64,000 nt of DNA from Micromonospora citrea (GTDB taxonomy: Bacteria > Actinomycetota > Actinomycetes > Mycobacteriales > Micromonosporaceae): contig NZ_FMHZ01000002.1 in the NCBI RefSeq assembly GCF_900090315.1, positions 1,404,501 through 1,468,500 of the forward strand. Direction: 5' to 3'. Below the pieces are notes generated by a model, which saw nothing but the letters and a program-made list of their open reading frames with translations, did not search any database and had not been told where the DNA came from. Each line of letters opens with the position of its first letter. The first letter of the stretch is position 1. Of the stretch, positions 33,467 through 41,680 are shown one piece after another. A program made the translations under genes and the position numbers.

Positions 33467-34233
33467 AGGGTCAGCCCGCCGTCCACGCCGACCACCTGAC
33501 CGGTGACGAAGGCCGCGGCCGGGGAGAGCAGGAACGCGACCACCTCCGCCACCTCCGCCGGCTCGCCGAGCCGGCCCAGCGGGGTGGCCTCCGCGCGGGC
33601 CCGCCGGCCCGGCTCGTCGAGGCCGGTCAGCAGGTCGGTGCGGATGAAGCCCGGGGCGACCGCGTTCACGCGGATGCCGGCCGGTCCGAGTTCCTTGGCT
33701 GCGGACCGGGTGAGCCCCTCGACGGCGGCCTTGCTCGCCGCGTAGACGGCCTGGCCGGCGGCGCCGGCCGAGCCGACCAGCGAGGCGGTGAGCACCACCG
33801 CCGGCCGGTCGCCCCGGCGCAGCAGGCGGGACCCCTGTTGCAGGGTGTGCGCCGCGCCGGCCGCGTTGACCGCGAACAACCGGGTCACCGTCTCGTCCGG
33901 CACCGAGCCCAGCAGCCCCGCCTCGTGCGCCCCGGCGTTGACGACCAGCGCGTCCAGGCCGCGCCAGCGCGCGAAGACCGTGCGCATCGCCGCCCGGACC
34001 TGCTCGGGCTCGGCCACGTCGCCGTGCACCGCCAGGTGCGGCCCGCCGGGCAGGTCGGCGGCCACCTCGTCGGCGACGCCGGGCGACCGGCCGTGCACCG
34101 CGACCGCCCAGCCCCGCTCGGCGAGCAGTCGGGCGACGGCCCGGCCGATGCCCCGGGTCGACCCGGTGACGAGGACCCGGCGGGCGGTCGCGTCCCGGCC
34201 GGACGCCGCGGCGTCAGTCGGTGAGGACGACAC
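33463..34233 (-). CDS. FabG-like 3-oxoacyl-ACP reductase (SDR)
   Basis: A classical SDR (256 aa). It has the TGSTRGIG cofactor motif near residue 23, the VNAGA motif near 99, the catalytic serine in TASLVGS near 150, and YAASKAAVEG (Y-x-x-x-K) near 164. The AEVAEVVAFLLSPAAAFVTGQVVGVDGG end is typical of FabG. It probably reduces a 3-oxoacyl-ACP to the 3-hydroxyacyl form with NADPH. The GTG at 34233 overlaps the ACP gene by 20 bases, and the stop overlaps the ligase start. The ACP neighbour makes an ACP-bound substrate more likely than a free sugar or alcohol. Confidence 0.83.
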   Translation of the reverse strand: MSSSPTDAAASGRDATARRVLVTGSTRGIGRAVARLLAERGWAVAVHGRSPGVADEVAADLPGGPHLAVHGDVAEPEQVRAAMRTVFARWRGLDALVVNAGAHEAGLLGSVPDETVTRLFAVNAAGAAHTLQQGSRLLRRGDRPAVVLTASLVGSAGAAGQAVYAASKAAVEGLTRSAAKELGPAGIRVNAVAPGFIRTDLLTGLDEPGRRARAEATPLGRLGEPAEVAEVVAFLLSPAAAFVTGQVVGVDGGLTL

Positions 34234-34456
34234 CGTGCTTCTCCAGGATCTGCCGCGCGCGGTCGAAGGAACTGAGGTCGATCACTTCGTCGGTGTCCAG
34301 CATGACGCCGAACTCGTCCTCGACGGCGGCCACCAGGGACATGTGCGCGAGCGAGTCCCATTTCTCGATTCCGCGATATTCGAGACCGTCCACAACGGCG
34401 TCGTCGGACAGTTCCAGTGCCGTGCGGAAGACGACTCTCAGCCGCTCAAGTTCCAC
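34214..34456 (-). CDS. Acyl carrier protein
   Basis: An 80-residue, acidic, four-helix carrier protein. The phosphopantetheine serine is Ser35 in WDSLAHM (the DSL motif), followed by the usual EDEFGV helix. The GTG at 34456 has GGAGG eight bases upstream. It leads the five-gene leftward operon with FabG-like, ligase, LuxE-like and LuxC-like genes, so it is probably the carrier for an acyl chain used by all four. It is a stand-alone ACP, unlike modular PKS/NRPS carriers. A phosphopantetheinyl transferase is not in the window. Confidence 0.88.
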   Translation of the reverse strand: MELERLRVVFRTALELSDDAVVDGLEYRGIEKWDSLAHMSLVAAVEDEFGVMLDTDEVIDLSSFDRARQILEKHGVVLTD

Positions 34457-34502
34457 CGCTTTTTCCTCCGTGTCTGGTCCGCACGCCTCGACGTGCGGGC
34501 CG

Positions 34503-34530
34503 AGTGTAGCCGAGGTGAAAGGGCTTTCAA
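34503..34530 (-). promoter_or_regulatory. Promoter of the ACP-LuxC operon
   Basis: On the minus strand, -35 TTGAAA (34525-34530) and -10 TACACT (34503-34508) are 16 bases apart, about 45 bases before the ACP start. The 246-bp spacer 34457-34702 also serves the divergent pseB operon. A weak TAGCGT at 34637-34642 could be the pseB -10. Confidence 0.55.
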
Positions 34531-34702
34531 CCTGGCCCTGAGCAGGCGAAAAGTGTTTGCCTGCAAGGCGTTTCGCATTCACTCCACGCGCGGCGACCGT
34601 TCACCGAGGGGCGTCGGGGTGTTAACCCGGCCGGTCTAGCGTCTCGATCCGGCCGACCGGGCAAGGTCGCCACGGAAACGACCACGACCATGGGAGCACC
34701 AA

Positions 34703-35686
34703 TTGAGCGAGTTGAATGGGTCTTCCATTCTGATCACGGGTGGGACCGGTTCCTTCGGCAGGACCTTCCTCCGTCACGTCCTCGCCGAGGCGGACCCGGC
34801 CCGGGTGGTGGTGTTCTCCCGCGACGAACTCAAGCAGTACGAGCTGCGCCAGCAGCTCGGCGACGACCCGCGGCTGCGCTGGTTCATCGGTGACGTCCGG
34901 GACCGGCACCGGCTCACCCGCGCGATGCACGGGGTCGACCACGTGGTGCACGCCGCCGCGCTCAAGCAGGTGGACACCGCCGAGTACAACCCGTCGGAGT
35001 TCATCGCCACCAACATCACCGGCTCGCAGCACGTGGTCGACGCGGCGATCGAGGCCGGCGTCAAGAAGGTCATCGCCCTCTCCACCGACAAGGCGTCCAG
35101 CCCGATCAACCTGTACGGCGCGACGAAGCTGGTCGGCGACAAGCTGTTCATCTCGGCCAACCACTACGCCGCGCAGCACCCGACCCGGTTCGCGGTCGTC
35201 CGCTACGGCAACGTGGTCGGCAGCCGCGGCTCCGTGGTCCCGCTGTTCCGCCGGCTGGCCGCCGAGGGCAGGAGCCTGCCGGTCACCGACAAGCGGATGA
35301 CCCGGTTCTGGATCACGCTGGAGCAGGCCGTCCAGTTCGTCATGGACTCGTTCGACCAGATGCAGGGCGGCGAGCTGTTCGTTCCGCGGATCCCGAGCAT
35401 GCGCATCCTCGACCTGGTCGAGGCGGTCGCCCCCGACGCCACCACGCACGAGGTCGGCATCCGCCCCGGCGAGAAGCTGCACGAGGAGATGATCGCGCCG
35501 GACGACAGCCGCCGGACCCTGCGCGCGAAGGACCGGTTCATCGTGCAGCCGACCATCGCCACCTGGGGATACCAGCCGCCCGTCGGCTGCGAGCCGGTGC
35601 CGGACGGGTTCGCGTACCAGTCGGACAGCAACGACGAGTGGCTCAGCGTCCAGCGGCTGCGCGACATGCTCGGCGTCACCGCATGA
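34703..35686 (+). CDS. pseB: UDP-N-acetylglucosamine 4,6-dehydratase (inverting)
   Basis: A 327-residue extended SDR, the first enzyme of pseudaminic acid synthesis: it dehydrates UDP-GlcNAc and inverts C5 to give the 4-keto-L-arabino-hexose. Clear motifs are GGTGSFG at about 13-19, the FSRDELKQYE segment near 38, HAAALKQVDTAEYNP near 83, and the catalytic STDKASSPINLYGATK near 125-140. PseB uses the D-K and Y of that segment. The TTG at 34703 has GGGAG six bases upstream. It heads a rightward operon with pseC, two unknown genes, pseF and pseG, and overlaps pseC by four bases. Confidence 0.93.
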   Translation: MSELNGSSILITGGTGSFGRTFLRHVLAEADPARVVVFSRDELKQYELRQQLGDDPRLRWFIGDVRDRHRLTRAMHGVDHVVHAAALKQVDTAEYNPSEFIATNITGSQHVVDAAIEAGVKKVIALSTDKASSPINLYGATKLVGDKLFISANHYAAQHPTRFAVVRYGNVVGSRGSVVPLFRRLAAEGRSLPVTDKRMTRFWITLEQAVQFVMDSFDQMQGGELFVPRIPSMRILDLVEAVAPDATTHEVGIRPGEKLHEEMIAPDDSRRTLRAKDRFIVQPTIATWGYQPPVGCEPVPDGFAYQSDSNDEWLSVQRLRDMLGVTA

Positions 35687-36840
35687 CGGGGCTGCTCCCG
35701 TACGGCCGGCAGTCGGTCACCGACGACGACGTCGCCGCCGTGGTCGCGGCCCTGCGCAGCGACTGGCTCACCACCGGCCCGCAGGTCGACGGCTTCGAGG
35801 CCGACCTGGCGCGCTGGACCGGCGGCGCCGGCTGCGCGGCGGTCTCCAACGGCACCGCGGCGCTGCACGTGGCGTACGCGGCGGCCGGCGTCGGCCCCGG
35901 CGACGAGGTGATCGTGCCGCCGATGACGTTCGTGGCGACCGCCAGCAGCGCGGTCGCCCTCGGCGCGAAGATCGTCTTCGCCGACGTCGAGGACGAGACG
36001 TTCACCCTCGACCCGGCGGCGGTCGCGGCGGCGACGACCGGCCGGACCCGCGTGGTGTCCGCGGTGGACTACGCCGGCCACCCCGCCGACTACGACGCGC
36101 TGCGGGCCGCGACGGCCGGCACGGACGCCCTGCTGCTCGCCGACGCCGCGCACTCGATCGGCGCCACCTACCGGGGGCGGCCGGTCGGCTCGCTGGCCGA
36201 CCTGACGACGTTCTCGTTCTTCCCGACCAAGAACCTCACCACCGCCGAGGGCGGCGCGGTCGCCGCCACCGACCCGCACCTGCTCAAGCGGGCCCGCCGG
36301 TTCCGCAACATCGGCCTGGTGCGGGAGCGCGACGAGCAGCGCTGGCCCGACGAGGGCGGCTGGCACCAGGAGGTGCACGAGTTCGGGCTCAACTACCGGC
36401 TGCCCGACGTGCTCTGCGCGCTGGGCCGCAGCCAGTTGCGCCGGCTCGGCGACTTCCTCGCCGCGCGGGCCCGCCTGGTCGCCCGCTACGACGAGGCGCT
36501 GGCCGACCTGCCGGGCGTGCTGACCCCGGGCCGACGGTCCTGGGCCGCCCCGGCGTGGCACCTCTACCCGATCCGGGTGCTCGACGGGCGGCGCCGCGAG
36601 GTGTACGACCGGATGCGCGCAGCCGGCATCGGGGTGCAGGTCAACTACATCCCGGTGCACTGGCACCCGGCCTTCGCCGACCTGGGCTACCGGCGCGGCT
36701 CCTGCCCGGTGGCCGAGTCGTTCTACGCCCAGCAGCTGTCCCTGCCGCTCTTCCCGGACCTCACCGAGGCCGACCAGGACCGCGTCGTCGACGCCCTCGG
36801 CACGGCGCTGCGCGCCGCCACGGCGCGATCCGCCGCCTGA
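35683..36840 (+). CDS. pseC: UDP-4-amino-4,6-dideoxy-N-acetyl-L-altrosamine transaminase
   Basis: A PLP aminotransferase (385 aa) that aminates C4 of the PseB product using glutamate. The N-terminal PYGRQSVTDDDVAAV pattern is typical of PseC. SNGTAAL near residue 62, ADAAHSIGA near 150, and the Schiff-base lysine in FPTKNLTTAEGG near 181 are conserved. VNYIPVHWHP near 325 is another PseC mark. The ATG overlaps the pseB stop (ATGA), fixing the start. With pseB it would supply the substrate for the pseH product encoded 7 kb upstream. Confidence 0.92.
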   Translation: MTGLLPYGRQSVTDDDVAAVVAALRSDWLTTGPQVDGFEADLARWTGGAGCAAVSNGTAALHVAYAAAGVGPGDEVIVPPMTFVATASSAVALGAKIVFADVEDETFTLDPAAVAAATTGRTRVVSAVDYAGHPADYDALRAATAGTDALLLADAAHSIGATYRGRPVGSLADLTTFSFFPTKNLTTAEGGAVAATDPHLLKRARRFRNIGLVRERDEQRWPDEGGWHQEVHEFGLNYRLPDVLCALGRSQLRRLGDFLAARARLVARYDEALADLPGVLTPGRRSWAAPAWHLYPIRVLDGRRREVYDRMRAAGIGVQVNYIPVHWHPAFADLGYRRGSCPVAESFYAQQLSLPLFPDLTEADQDRVVDALGTALRAATARSAA

Positions 36841-36849
36841 GGGGACCCG

Positions 36850-37686
36850 ATGCACCACGCGAACCACTTCTACGGCCACGCCCACGTGCTGGCCCGCTAC
36901 GCCGGGCTGGGCGACGGCCACCCGCCCCGGATCAACGGGTACGTCCAGCACGGCTGGAACATCGGCGACGGCCTCGCCCCCGGCCACCCGTACGCCGAGC
37001 GGACCCCGAGCCTGCTCTGGTCGGAGCAGACGCGGCGGCGCGCCTGGTCGGTGGGGCGACGCAACGTCACCGTCATCGGCGCGCCGTTCGCGTACCTGCT
37101 GGCGATGCGGCCCGAGCAGCCGGCGGCGGCGCGGCGGGAGGGCACCATCTGGTACCCGTTCCACGGCTGGGAGGGCCAGCACGTGCGGGGCGACCACCGG
37201 GAGCTGATCGCCCGCATCCGGGACACCGAGCCCGGCCCGGTCACCGTCTGCCTCTACTGGCACGAGTACGGCATGCGCCGCGTGCGCCGGCTCTACGAGA
37301 ACGCCGGCTTCCGGGTCATCTGCCACGGCTACCGCGGCCACTGGTGGAAGGACACCGACCCGCTCTTCCTCGACAAGCAGCTCACCGAGCTGCGCCGGCA
37401 CCGCCGGGTGGCGTCGAACCGGCTGACCAGCGCCATCTTCTACGGCATCGCGGCGGGCTGCGAGCCCGCCGTCTACGGCGACCCGATGGTGCTCGCGGAC
37501 GAGGACCCCACCTTCGGCGGGACCGCCCGGATCCGCCGCCAGTGGCCGGAGCTGCACGGCGAGCGGGTGGATCTGCCCACCGCCGTGGAGATCGCCCGCG
37601 CCGAGCTGGGCACCGACCACCGCTGCACGCCCGCCGAGCTGCGCGAGCTGCTCGGCTGGGCGAACCTCCAGGAGGAGACGAGTTGA
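36850..37686 (+). CDS. Uncharacterised protein of the pse operon, possible glycosyltransferase
   Basis: A 278-residue protein I cannot assign to a family with confidence. It is cytosolic, has no membrane segment, and is rich in His, Trp and Arg. Segments GYVQHGWNIGDG near 30, VTVIGAPFAYLL near 73, GTIWYPFHGWEG near 98, VCLYWHEY near 132 and YGDPMV near 210 recall GT-B-like glycan transferases of capsule loci, including the end-of-domain YGDP acid. Nonulosonate transferases vary widely, and the pse operons contain no other obvious one apart from the GT2. The ATG follows GAGGGG and lies nine bases after pseC. A role as a Pse transferase is a hypothesis from context. Confidence 0.6.
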   Translation: MHHANHFYGHAHVLARYAGLGDGHPPRINGYVQHGWNIGDGLAPGHPYAERTPSLLWSEQTRRRAWSVGRRNVTVIGAPFAYLLAMRPEQPAAARREGTIWYPFHGWEGQHVRGDHRELIARIRDTEPGPVTVCLYWHEYGMRRVRRLYENAGFRVICHGYRGHWWKDTDPLFLDKQLTELRRHRRVASNRLTSAIFYGIAAGCEPAVYGDPMVLADEDPTFGGTARIRRQWPELHGERVDLPTAVEIARAELGTDHRCTPAELRELLGWANLQEETS

Positions 37687-39602
37687 CCACTGAGACGGCG
37701 CCCCGGATCGCGCTGCCGGGCGGGGAGATGCTGGCCTGGTCCGACCTGCCGGAGGAGCGCCTGGCCGAGGGCGGGCCGCTGGCGGCGCTGGCCGCCCACG
37801 CCGTGCCCGCCGGCGCCCGGGTGCTGCTGGCCGGCCCGCACGACCCCGCGCTGCTCGACCGGCTGGCCCACGCCGAGGTGACCTGCCTGCTGCGCAGCCA
37901 CCCCGACGCGGTCGCCCTCGCCGACCGCGCCGCGCGCGTCGTGGTGGCCGGGCCGGCCGGCCTGCCGGCCGACGAGCGGTACGACGTGGTGATCGCCGGC
38001 GCCGGCCTGGACGCGGTCGAGTCGGTGGAGGGCGCCCGGCTCGGCTGGGCCGGCGTGCTGGACCGGCTGGCGGCGGCGCTGCGCCCCGGCGGCACGCTGC
38101 TGCTGCGCCTGGACAACCCGCTCGGCCTGCACCGGCTCGTCGCCGCCTCCCCCTGGTACGCCCGGCGCGACGACGCCGCCTGGACGATCGGCGGAGTGCT
38201 GGACGCGGACCGCCCGGCCAACCTGGAGCAGTTGCGCGGCCGGCTGGGCGACCTGGGGCTGCGCGCGGACGCCTGCTTCGCCGCGTACCCGCACCCGGCG
38301 ACACCGACCGCGCTGGTCGACGCGGACGCGCTGGCCCGGCGGACCACCTCCGGCTTCCTCGACGCGGCGCTGCACGGGGCCTGCTCCGGCCCCGCCGCCC
38401 GGGGCACCGTGCTCCAGGACCCGGCCCGGCTCGCGGTCGACGCCCTGCACGCCGGCCGGGCCGCCGAGCTGGCGCCCGCCTGGCTGGTCCTCGCTCACCG
38501 GACGGGCGACCCGGCCGGCCCGGACCCGGCTGCCGCCGGCCGGACCCACGCGGCCCCGGCCGGCGTGCGCCAGGCCGCCCCCCGGCCGGCCGCCGCGGCC
38601 GCCGCGGACGGCACGGCCGGCGACGCGGCCGCCAGGTCGTCCGGCGGCCTGCCCGTGGCGCTGGTGCAGACCGGGCCGCCCGGGGCCGGCGTGGTCGAGG
38701 TGGTCGACGGCCCGGACGGCTGGCGGTGGCGGGCCGAGACGTCGGAGGTACGCGGCGGGGCGGCGGCGCCGTTCGCCAGCCGGCTGGCCGCGTACCGGGA
38801 CCCGGGGGCGCTCGCCGGGCCGGTGCCGGAGGGCCGGCTGCTGCGCACCCTGCTGCTCGACGGCTGCCTGCGGCGGGACACCGACACGCTGCGCCGACTG
38901 CTGCGCGGCTACGCCCGCTGGCTCGCCGGGCAGGTCGACGCCGACGGTCGACTCGCCGGCCCGTACGGGCTGGCCAGCGTGGACAACGTCGTCGTGGCCG
39001 GGGACGCCTACGCCGTGCTCGACCCGAGCTGGCGGGCCGCCGAGCCGCTCGCCGTCGACGTGGTGCTCGCCCGGGGCCTGTGGCGCTTCGCCGCCGAGCT
39101 GCTCACCGGCGGGTACGCCCACCCGTGGACCTCCACTCTCGACGTGGCGGGCCTGACCGTGGTGCTCGGCGGGGTCGCCGGCCACGACCTGGACCGCCCC
39201 ACCGTCGCCGCCGCCGTGGAGGCCGAGGCGGCCATCGCCGCCGCCCTGCACGGGCTGGACGCCGACGGGCGGGTCGCCCTCGCCACCGAGCTGCGCGCCG
39301 TCGAACCCACCGACCCGCCCCGGGGCAGCCGCAGCTACCAGCAACTGCGCGAGGCGTGGCTGCGCCAGCGCGAGGAGCTGACCCGGCTGGCCGCGCTGCT
39401 GAAGTGGACCGAGGAGCTGCTCACCTCCCGCGAGCGGGCGCTGCGCCGCGCCGACGCGACGATCAACCTGCTCAGCGGCTCGCTGAGCTACCGGGTGGGC
39501 CGACTGGCCATCGCCCCGGCGCGGATCGCCAAGCGGGGCGCCCGGGCCGCCAAGCGACGGGCCCGGCAGGCCCTCGCCCCGAAGCCGGAGGAGACCCGGT
39601 GA
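37683..39602 (+). CDS. Large protein with methyltransferase-like N-domain, pse operon
   Basis: A 639-residue protein. Residues about 60-270 resemble a class I SAM-methyltransferase fold (RVLLAG near 57, YDVVIAGAGLD near 101, LRPGGTLLLRLDNP near 135), though the canonical G-x-G-x-G loop is degenerate. An Ala/Pro linker (about 280-320) joins a second domain (about 330-545) with an NVVVAGD...VLDPSWR pattern and a RGLWRF helix, as in glycan-locus methyltransferase/kinase-like fusions. It ends in a charged coiled coil (about 555-600) and a basic tail. The TTG start overlaps the upstream stop (TTGA) and the stop overlaps pseF (GTGA). It may modify the lipid-linked glycan; activity is unproven. Confidence 0.6.
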   Translation: MTTETAPRIALPGGEMLAWSDLPEERLAEGGPLAALAAHAVPAGARVLLAGPHDPALLDRLAHAEVTCLLRSHPDAVALADRAARVVVAGPAGLPADERYDVVIAGAGLDAVESVEGARLGWAGVLDRLAAALRPGGTLLLRLDNPLGLHRLVAASPWYARRDDAAWTIGGVLDADRPANLEQLRGRLGDLGLRADACFAAYPHPATPTALVDADALARRTTSGFLDAALHGACSGPAARGTVLQDPARLAVDALHAGRAAELAPAWLVLAHRTGDPAGPDPAAAGRTHAAPAGVRQAAPRPAAAAAADGTAGDAAARSSGGLPVALVQTGPPGAGVVEVVDGPDGWRWRAETSEVRGGAAAPFASRLAAYRDPGALAGPVPEGRLLRTLLLDGCLRRDTDTLRRLLRGYARWLAGQVDADGRLAGPYGLASVDNVVVAGDAYAVLDPSWRAAEPLAVDVVLARGLWRFAAELLTGGYAHPWTSTLDVAGLTVVLGGVAGHDLDRPTVAAAVEAEAAIAAALHGLDADGRVALATELRAVEPTDPPRGSRSYQQLREAWLRQREELTRLAALLKWTEELLTSRERALRRADATINLLSGSLSYRVGRLAIAPARIAKRGARAAKRRARQALAPKPEETR

Positions 39603-40447
39603 CCGACACACCGACCGCCGGCAGCCCGCCGGCACCCGACCGGGCCGCCGCCGGCACCCGACCGGCGTCCGGCCCGACCGACCCGGGCCACCGACCGACG
39701 GAACCGGCCGGCACCGGCCCCCGGATCGTCGGCGTCGTGCAGGCCCGGATGGGCTCGTCGCGGCTGCCCGGCAAGGTGCTGCGTCCGCTGGCCGGGCGCA
39801 GCGTCCTCGGCCGGGTGGTGCGGGCCGCGCGGGAGAGCGGCGTACTCGCCGATCTGGTGGTCGCCACCAGCACCGAGGCCGCCGACGACGCCGTGGTGGC
39901 CGAGTGCGACCGGCTGGGCGTGGCGTGGCACCGGGGCCCCGTCGACGACGTGCTCACCCGCTTCGTCGGCGCGCTCGACGCCCACCCCGGCGACGCGGTG
40001 ATGCGCTTCACCGCCGACTGCCCGCTGCTCGACCCCGAGATCATCGCGCTGGTCGCGGCGGTCTGGCGCGCGGTGCCCGGCCTCGACTACGCCAGCACGT
40101 CCATCGCCCGCACCCTCCCCCGGGGCCTGGACGTCGAGATCGTCCGGGCGGAGACGCTGCGGACGCTGGACCGGCTCGCCACCGAACACCACCGGGTGCA
40201 CGTGACCTCCTACGCGTACTCCCGCCCGGAGCTGTTCCGGGTGCTCGGGGTGACGCTCACCCCGGACCGGTCGGACCTGCGGCTCACCCTCGACACCGAG
40301 GCGGACTGGACCCTGGTGCGGGCGGTGACCGACCATTTCGGGGACGTCAGCGTGCCGCTGGCCAAGCTCGCCGACTGGCTCGACGGGCAACCGGCGCTGC
40401 GCGCCGTCAACGCCGGCGTACGACAGAAGCGGCTGGAGGAGTCCTGA
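39599..40447 (+). CDS. pseF: Pseudaminic acid cytidylyltransferase (PseF/SpsF-like)
   Basis: A 282-residue nucleotidyltransferase of the CMP-sugar synthetase superfamily (PF02348). VVQARMGSSRLPGKVL near residue 45 is the SpsF/PseF nucleotide-binding motif, and RFTADCPLLDPEI near 138 carries the metal-binding aspartate. It would activate pseudaminic acid as CMP-Pse. The first 40 residues are a Pro/Ala/Thr-rich extension not needed for the fold. The GTG overlaps the upstream stop (GTGA), so the extension is probably translated. The SpsF form, rather than the epsilonproteobacterial one, is what Gram-positive pse loci carry. Confidence 0.87.
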   Translation: MTDTPTAGSPPAPDRAAAGTRPASGPTDPGHRPTEPAGTGPRIVGVVQARMGSSRLPGKVLRPLAGRSVLGRVVRAARESGVLADLVVATSTEAADDAVVAECDRLGVAWHRGPVDDVLTRFVGALDAHPGDAVMRFTADCPLLDPEIIALVAAVWRAVPGLDYASTSIARTLPRGLDVEIVRAETLRTLDRLATEHHRVHVTSYAYSRPELFRVLGVTLTPDRSDLRLTLDTEADWTLVRAVTDHFGDVSVPLAKLADWLDGQPALRAVNAGVRQKRLEES

Positions 40448-41496
40448 GCACCCTACGCGTCGGACTGCGCTGCGACGCCGGGCCGCGCCGCGGCGTCGGT
40501 CACCTCGTCCGCTGCCTCGCCCTCGGCGAGGAGTTCCTCGCCCGGGGGGCCTCGGTCGAGGTGTTCGGCACCGTCGAGCGGGTCGGCTGGGCGGGCGCCC
40601 AACTGGCCGCCCGCGGCATCCCGCTGCGCCCCGGCCCGCAGACCCCACGGGACCTCGCCGGGACCGCGCGCCGGCACGCGCTGGACGTGATGGTGCTCGA
40701 CTCCTACGAGCTGGACCCGGCCGGGGCGGGCGCGCTGCGGCAGGCGGGCGTGCTGACCCTGGCCGTCGTCGACGGAGACACCCGGGGGCAGGACGCCGAC
40801 CTCTACCTCGACCAGAACTTCGGCGCGTCGACCGCCGCGCCGGCCGGGCGGCTGCTCGCCGGCAGCGCGTACGCCCTGCTGCGGGACTCGGTGGTGGCCG
40901 CCCGGCCCGCGGCGCCCCGGCCCCCGACGGCGGTGCGGCGGCCCCGGGTGCTGGCGTTCTTCGGCGGCACCGACGCGGTCGGCGCGGCCCCGGTGCTGAC
41001 CCGGATGCTGCTGGCCACCGGGCACCCGATGGACCTCACCGTCGTCGTTGGCCGGCCCGAGGTGGAGGCGGAACTGGCGGCCGTGCCGCCGGGGCGGGGG
41101 CAGTCGCTGCGCCCGGTGCCGCCCACCGACGAGCTGCCCGCGCTGATCGGCGCGGCGGACCTGGTGGTCAGCGCGGCCGGCACCTCCACCTGGGAGCTGT
41201 GCTGCCTCGGCGCGCCGTCGGCCCTGGTCTGCGTGGTGGACAACCAGCGCGAGTCGTACCGCCGGGTGGTCGAGGCCGGCCTCGTCGCCGGCCTCGGCGA
41301 GCTGCCGGAGCTGGCCGCCGCCGGGATGCCGGGGCGGGCGGCGCGGGCCGCCGCCGCCCGCACCCTCACCGGCCTGCTCTCCTCCCCCGAACGCCGCACC
41401 GCCCTCTCCGCCCGCGCCTGGTCCACCGTGGACGGGCTGGGCCGGGGCCGGGTGGTCGACGCGGTGCTGGCCGCCCTCGCCGCCGCGCCGGCCTGA
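40444..41496 (+). CDS. pseG: UDP-2,4-diacetamido-2,4,6-trideoxy-altrose hydrolase, CTG start
   Basis: A 350-residue GT-B-fold hydrolase that removes UDP before the PseI condensation. The RCDAGPRRGVGHLVRCL segment near residue 10 holds the conserved catalytic His, and VSAAGTSTWELCCLGAPS near 245 is the UDP-binding loop. The start is unusual: no ATG, GTG or TTG gives a complete N-terminus. A CTG at 40444 overlaps the pseF stop (CTGA) and has GGAGGAGT directly upstream, matching the TTGA/GTGA couplings of the previous genes. A start inside pseF is less likely. It ends the operon, ten bases from a convergent small gene. Confidence 0.88.
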   Translation: MSTLRVGLRCDAGPRRGVGHLVRCLALGEEFLARGASVEVFGTVERVGWAGAQLAARGIPLRPGPQTPRDLAGTARRHALDVMVLDSYELDPAGAGALRQAGVLTLAVVDGDTRGQDADLYLDQNFGASTAAPAGRLLAGSAYALLRDSVVAARPAAPRPPTAVRRPRVLAFFGGTDAVGAAPVLTRMLLATGHPMDLTVVVGRPEVEAELAAVPPGRGQSLRPVPPTDELPALIGAADLVVSAAGTSTWELCCLGAPSALVCVVDNQRESYRRVVEAGLVAGLGELPELAAAGMPGRAARAAAARTLTGLLSSPERRTALSARAWSTVDGLGRGRVVDAVLAALAAAPA

Positions 41497-41506
41497 TCCG
41501 CCGGGC

Positions 41507-41680
41507 TCAGACCAGGCGTCGGACGCGCACCCTGGGCTGCTCGTTGCGCAGGTGGCCCAGCTTGTGCTGGCGGACCTGCTCGTCCCACACCTCCTGGTCG
41601 TAGTCCGGGTCCGGCGGGATCCACCTGTGGGAGCCGTCGCTGTAGTGGAACTTCTCGTCGCCGGCCCGCAGGATGCTCAC
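41507..41680 (-). CDS. Small hypothetical protein (57 aa)
   Basis: A 57-residue charged protein with the pattern EKFHYSDGSHRWIPPDPDYDQEVWDEQVRQHKLGH. I recognise no named family; proteins of this look occur beside XRE/TPR regulators in actinobacteria. The GTG at 41680 overlaps the upstream stop (GTGA), which fixes the start. It is the last of three coupled small genes transcribed away from the regulator at 42334. Confidence 0.6.
   Translation of the reverse strand: MSILRAGDEKFHYSDGSHRWIPPDPDYDQEVWDEQVRQHKLGHLRNEQPRVRVRRLV

Noticed and set aside
29662..34456. Bioluminescence (lux) operon
   Set aside because: LuxC- and LuxE-like genes are present, but luxA, luxB and luxD are absent and the neighbours are an ACP, a reductase and a ligase.
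31928..34456. Polyketide or nonribosomal peptide cluster
   Set aside because: There is a single free ACP and a single ligase; no ketosynthase, condensation domain or thioesterase is seen.
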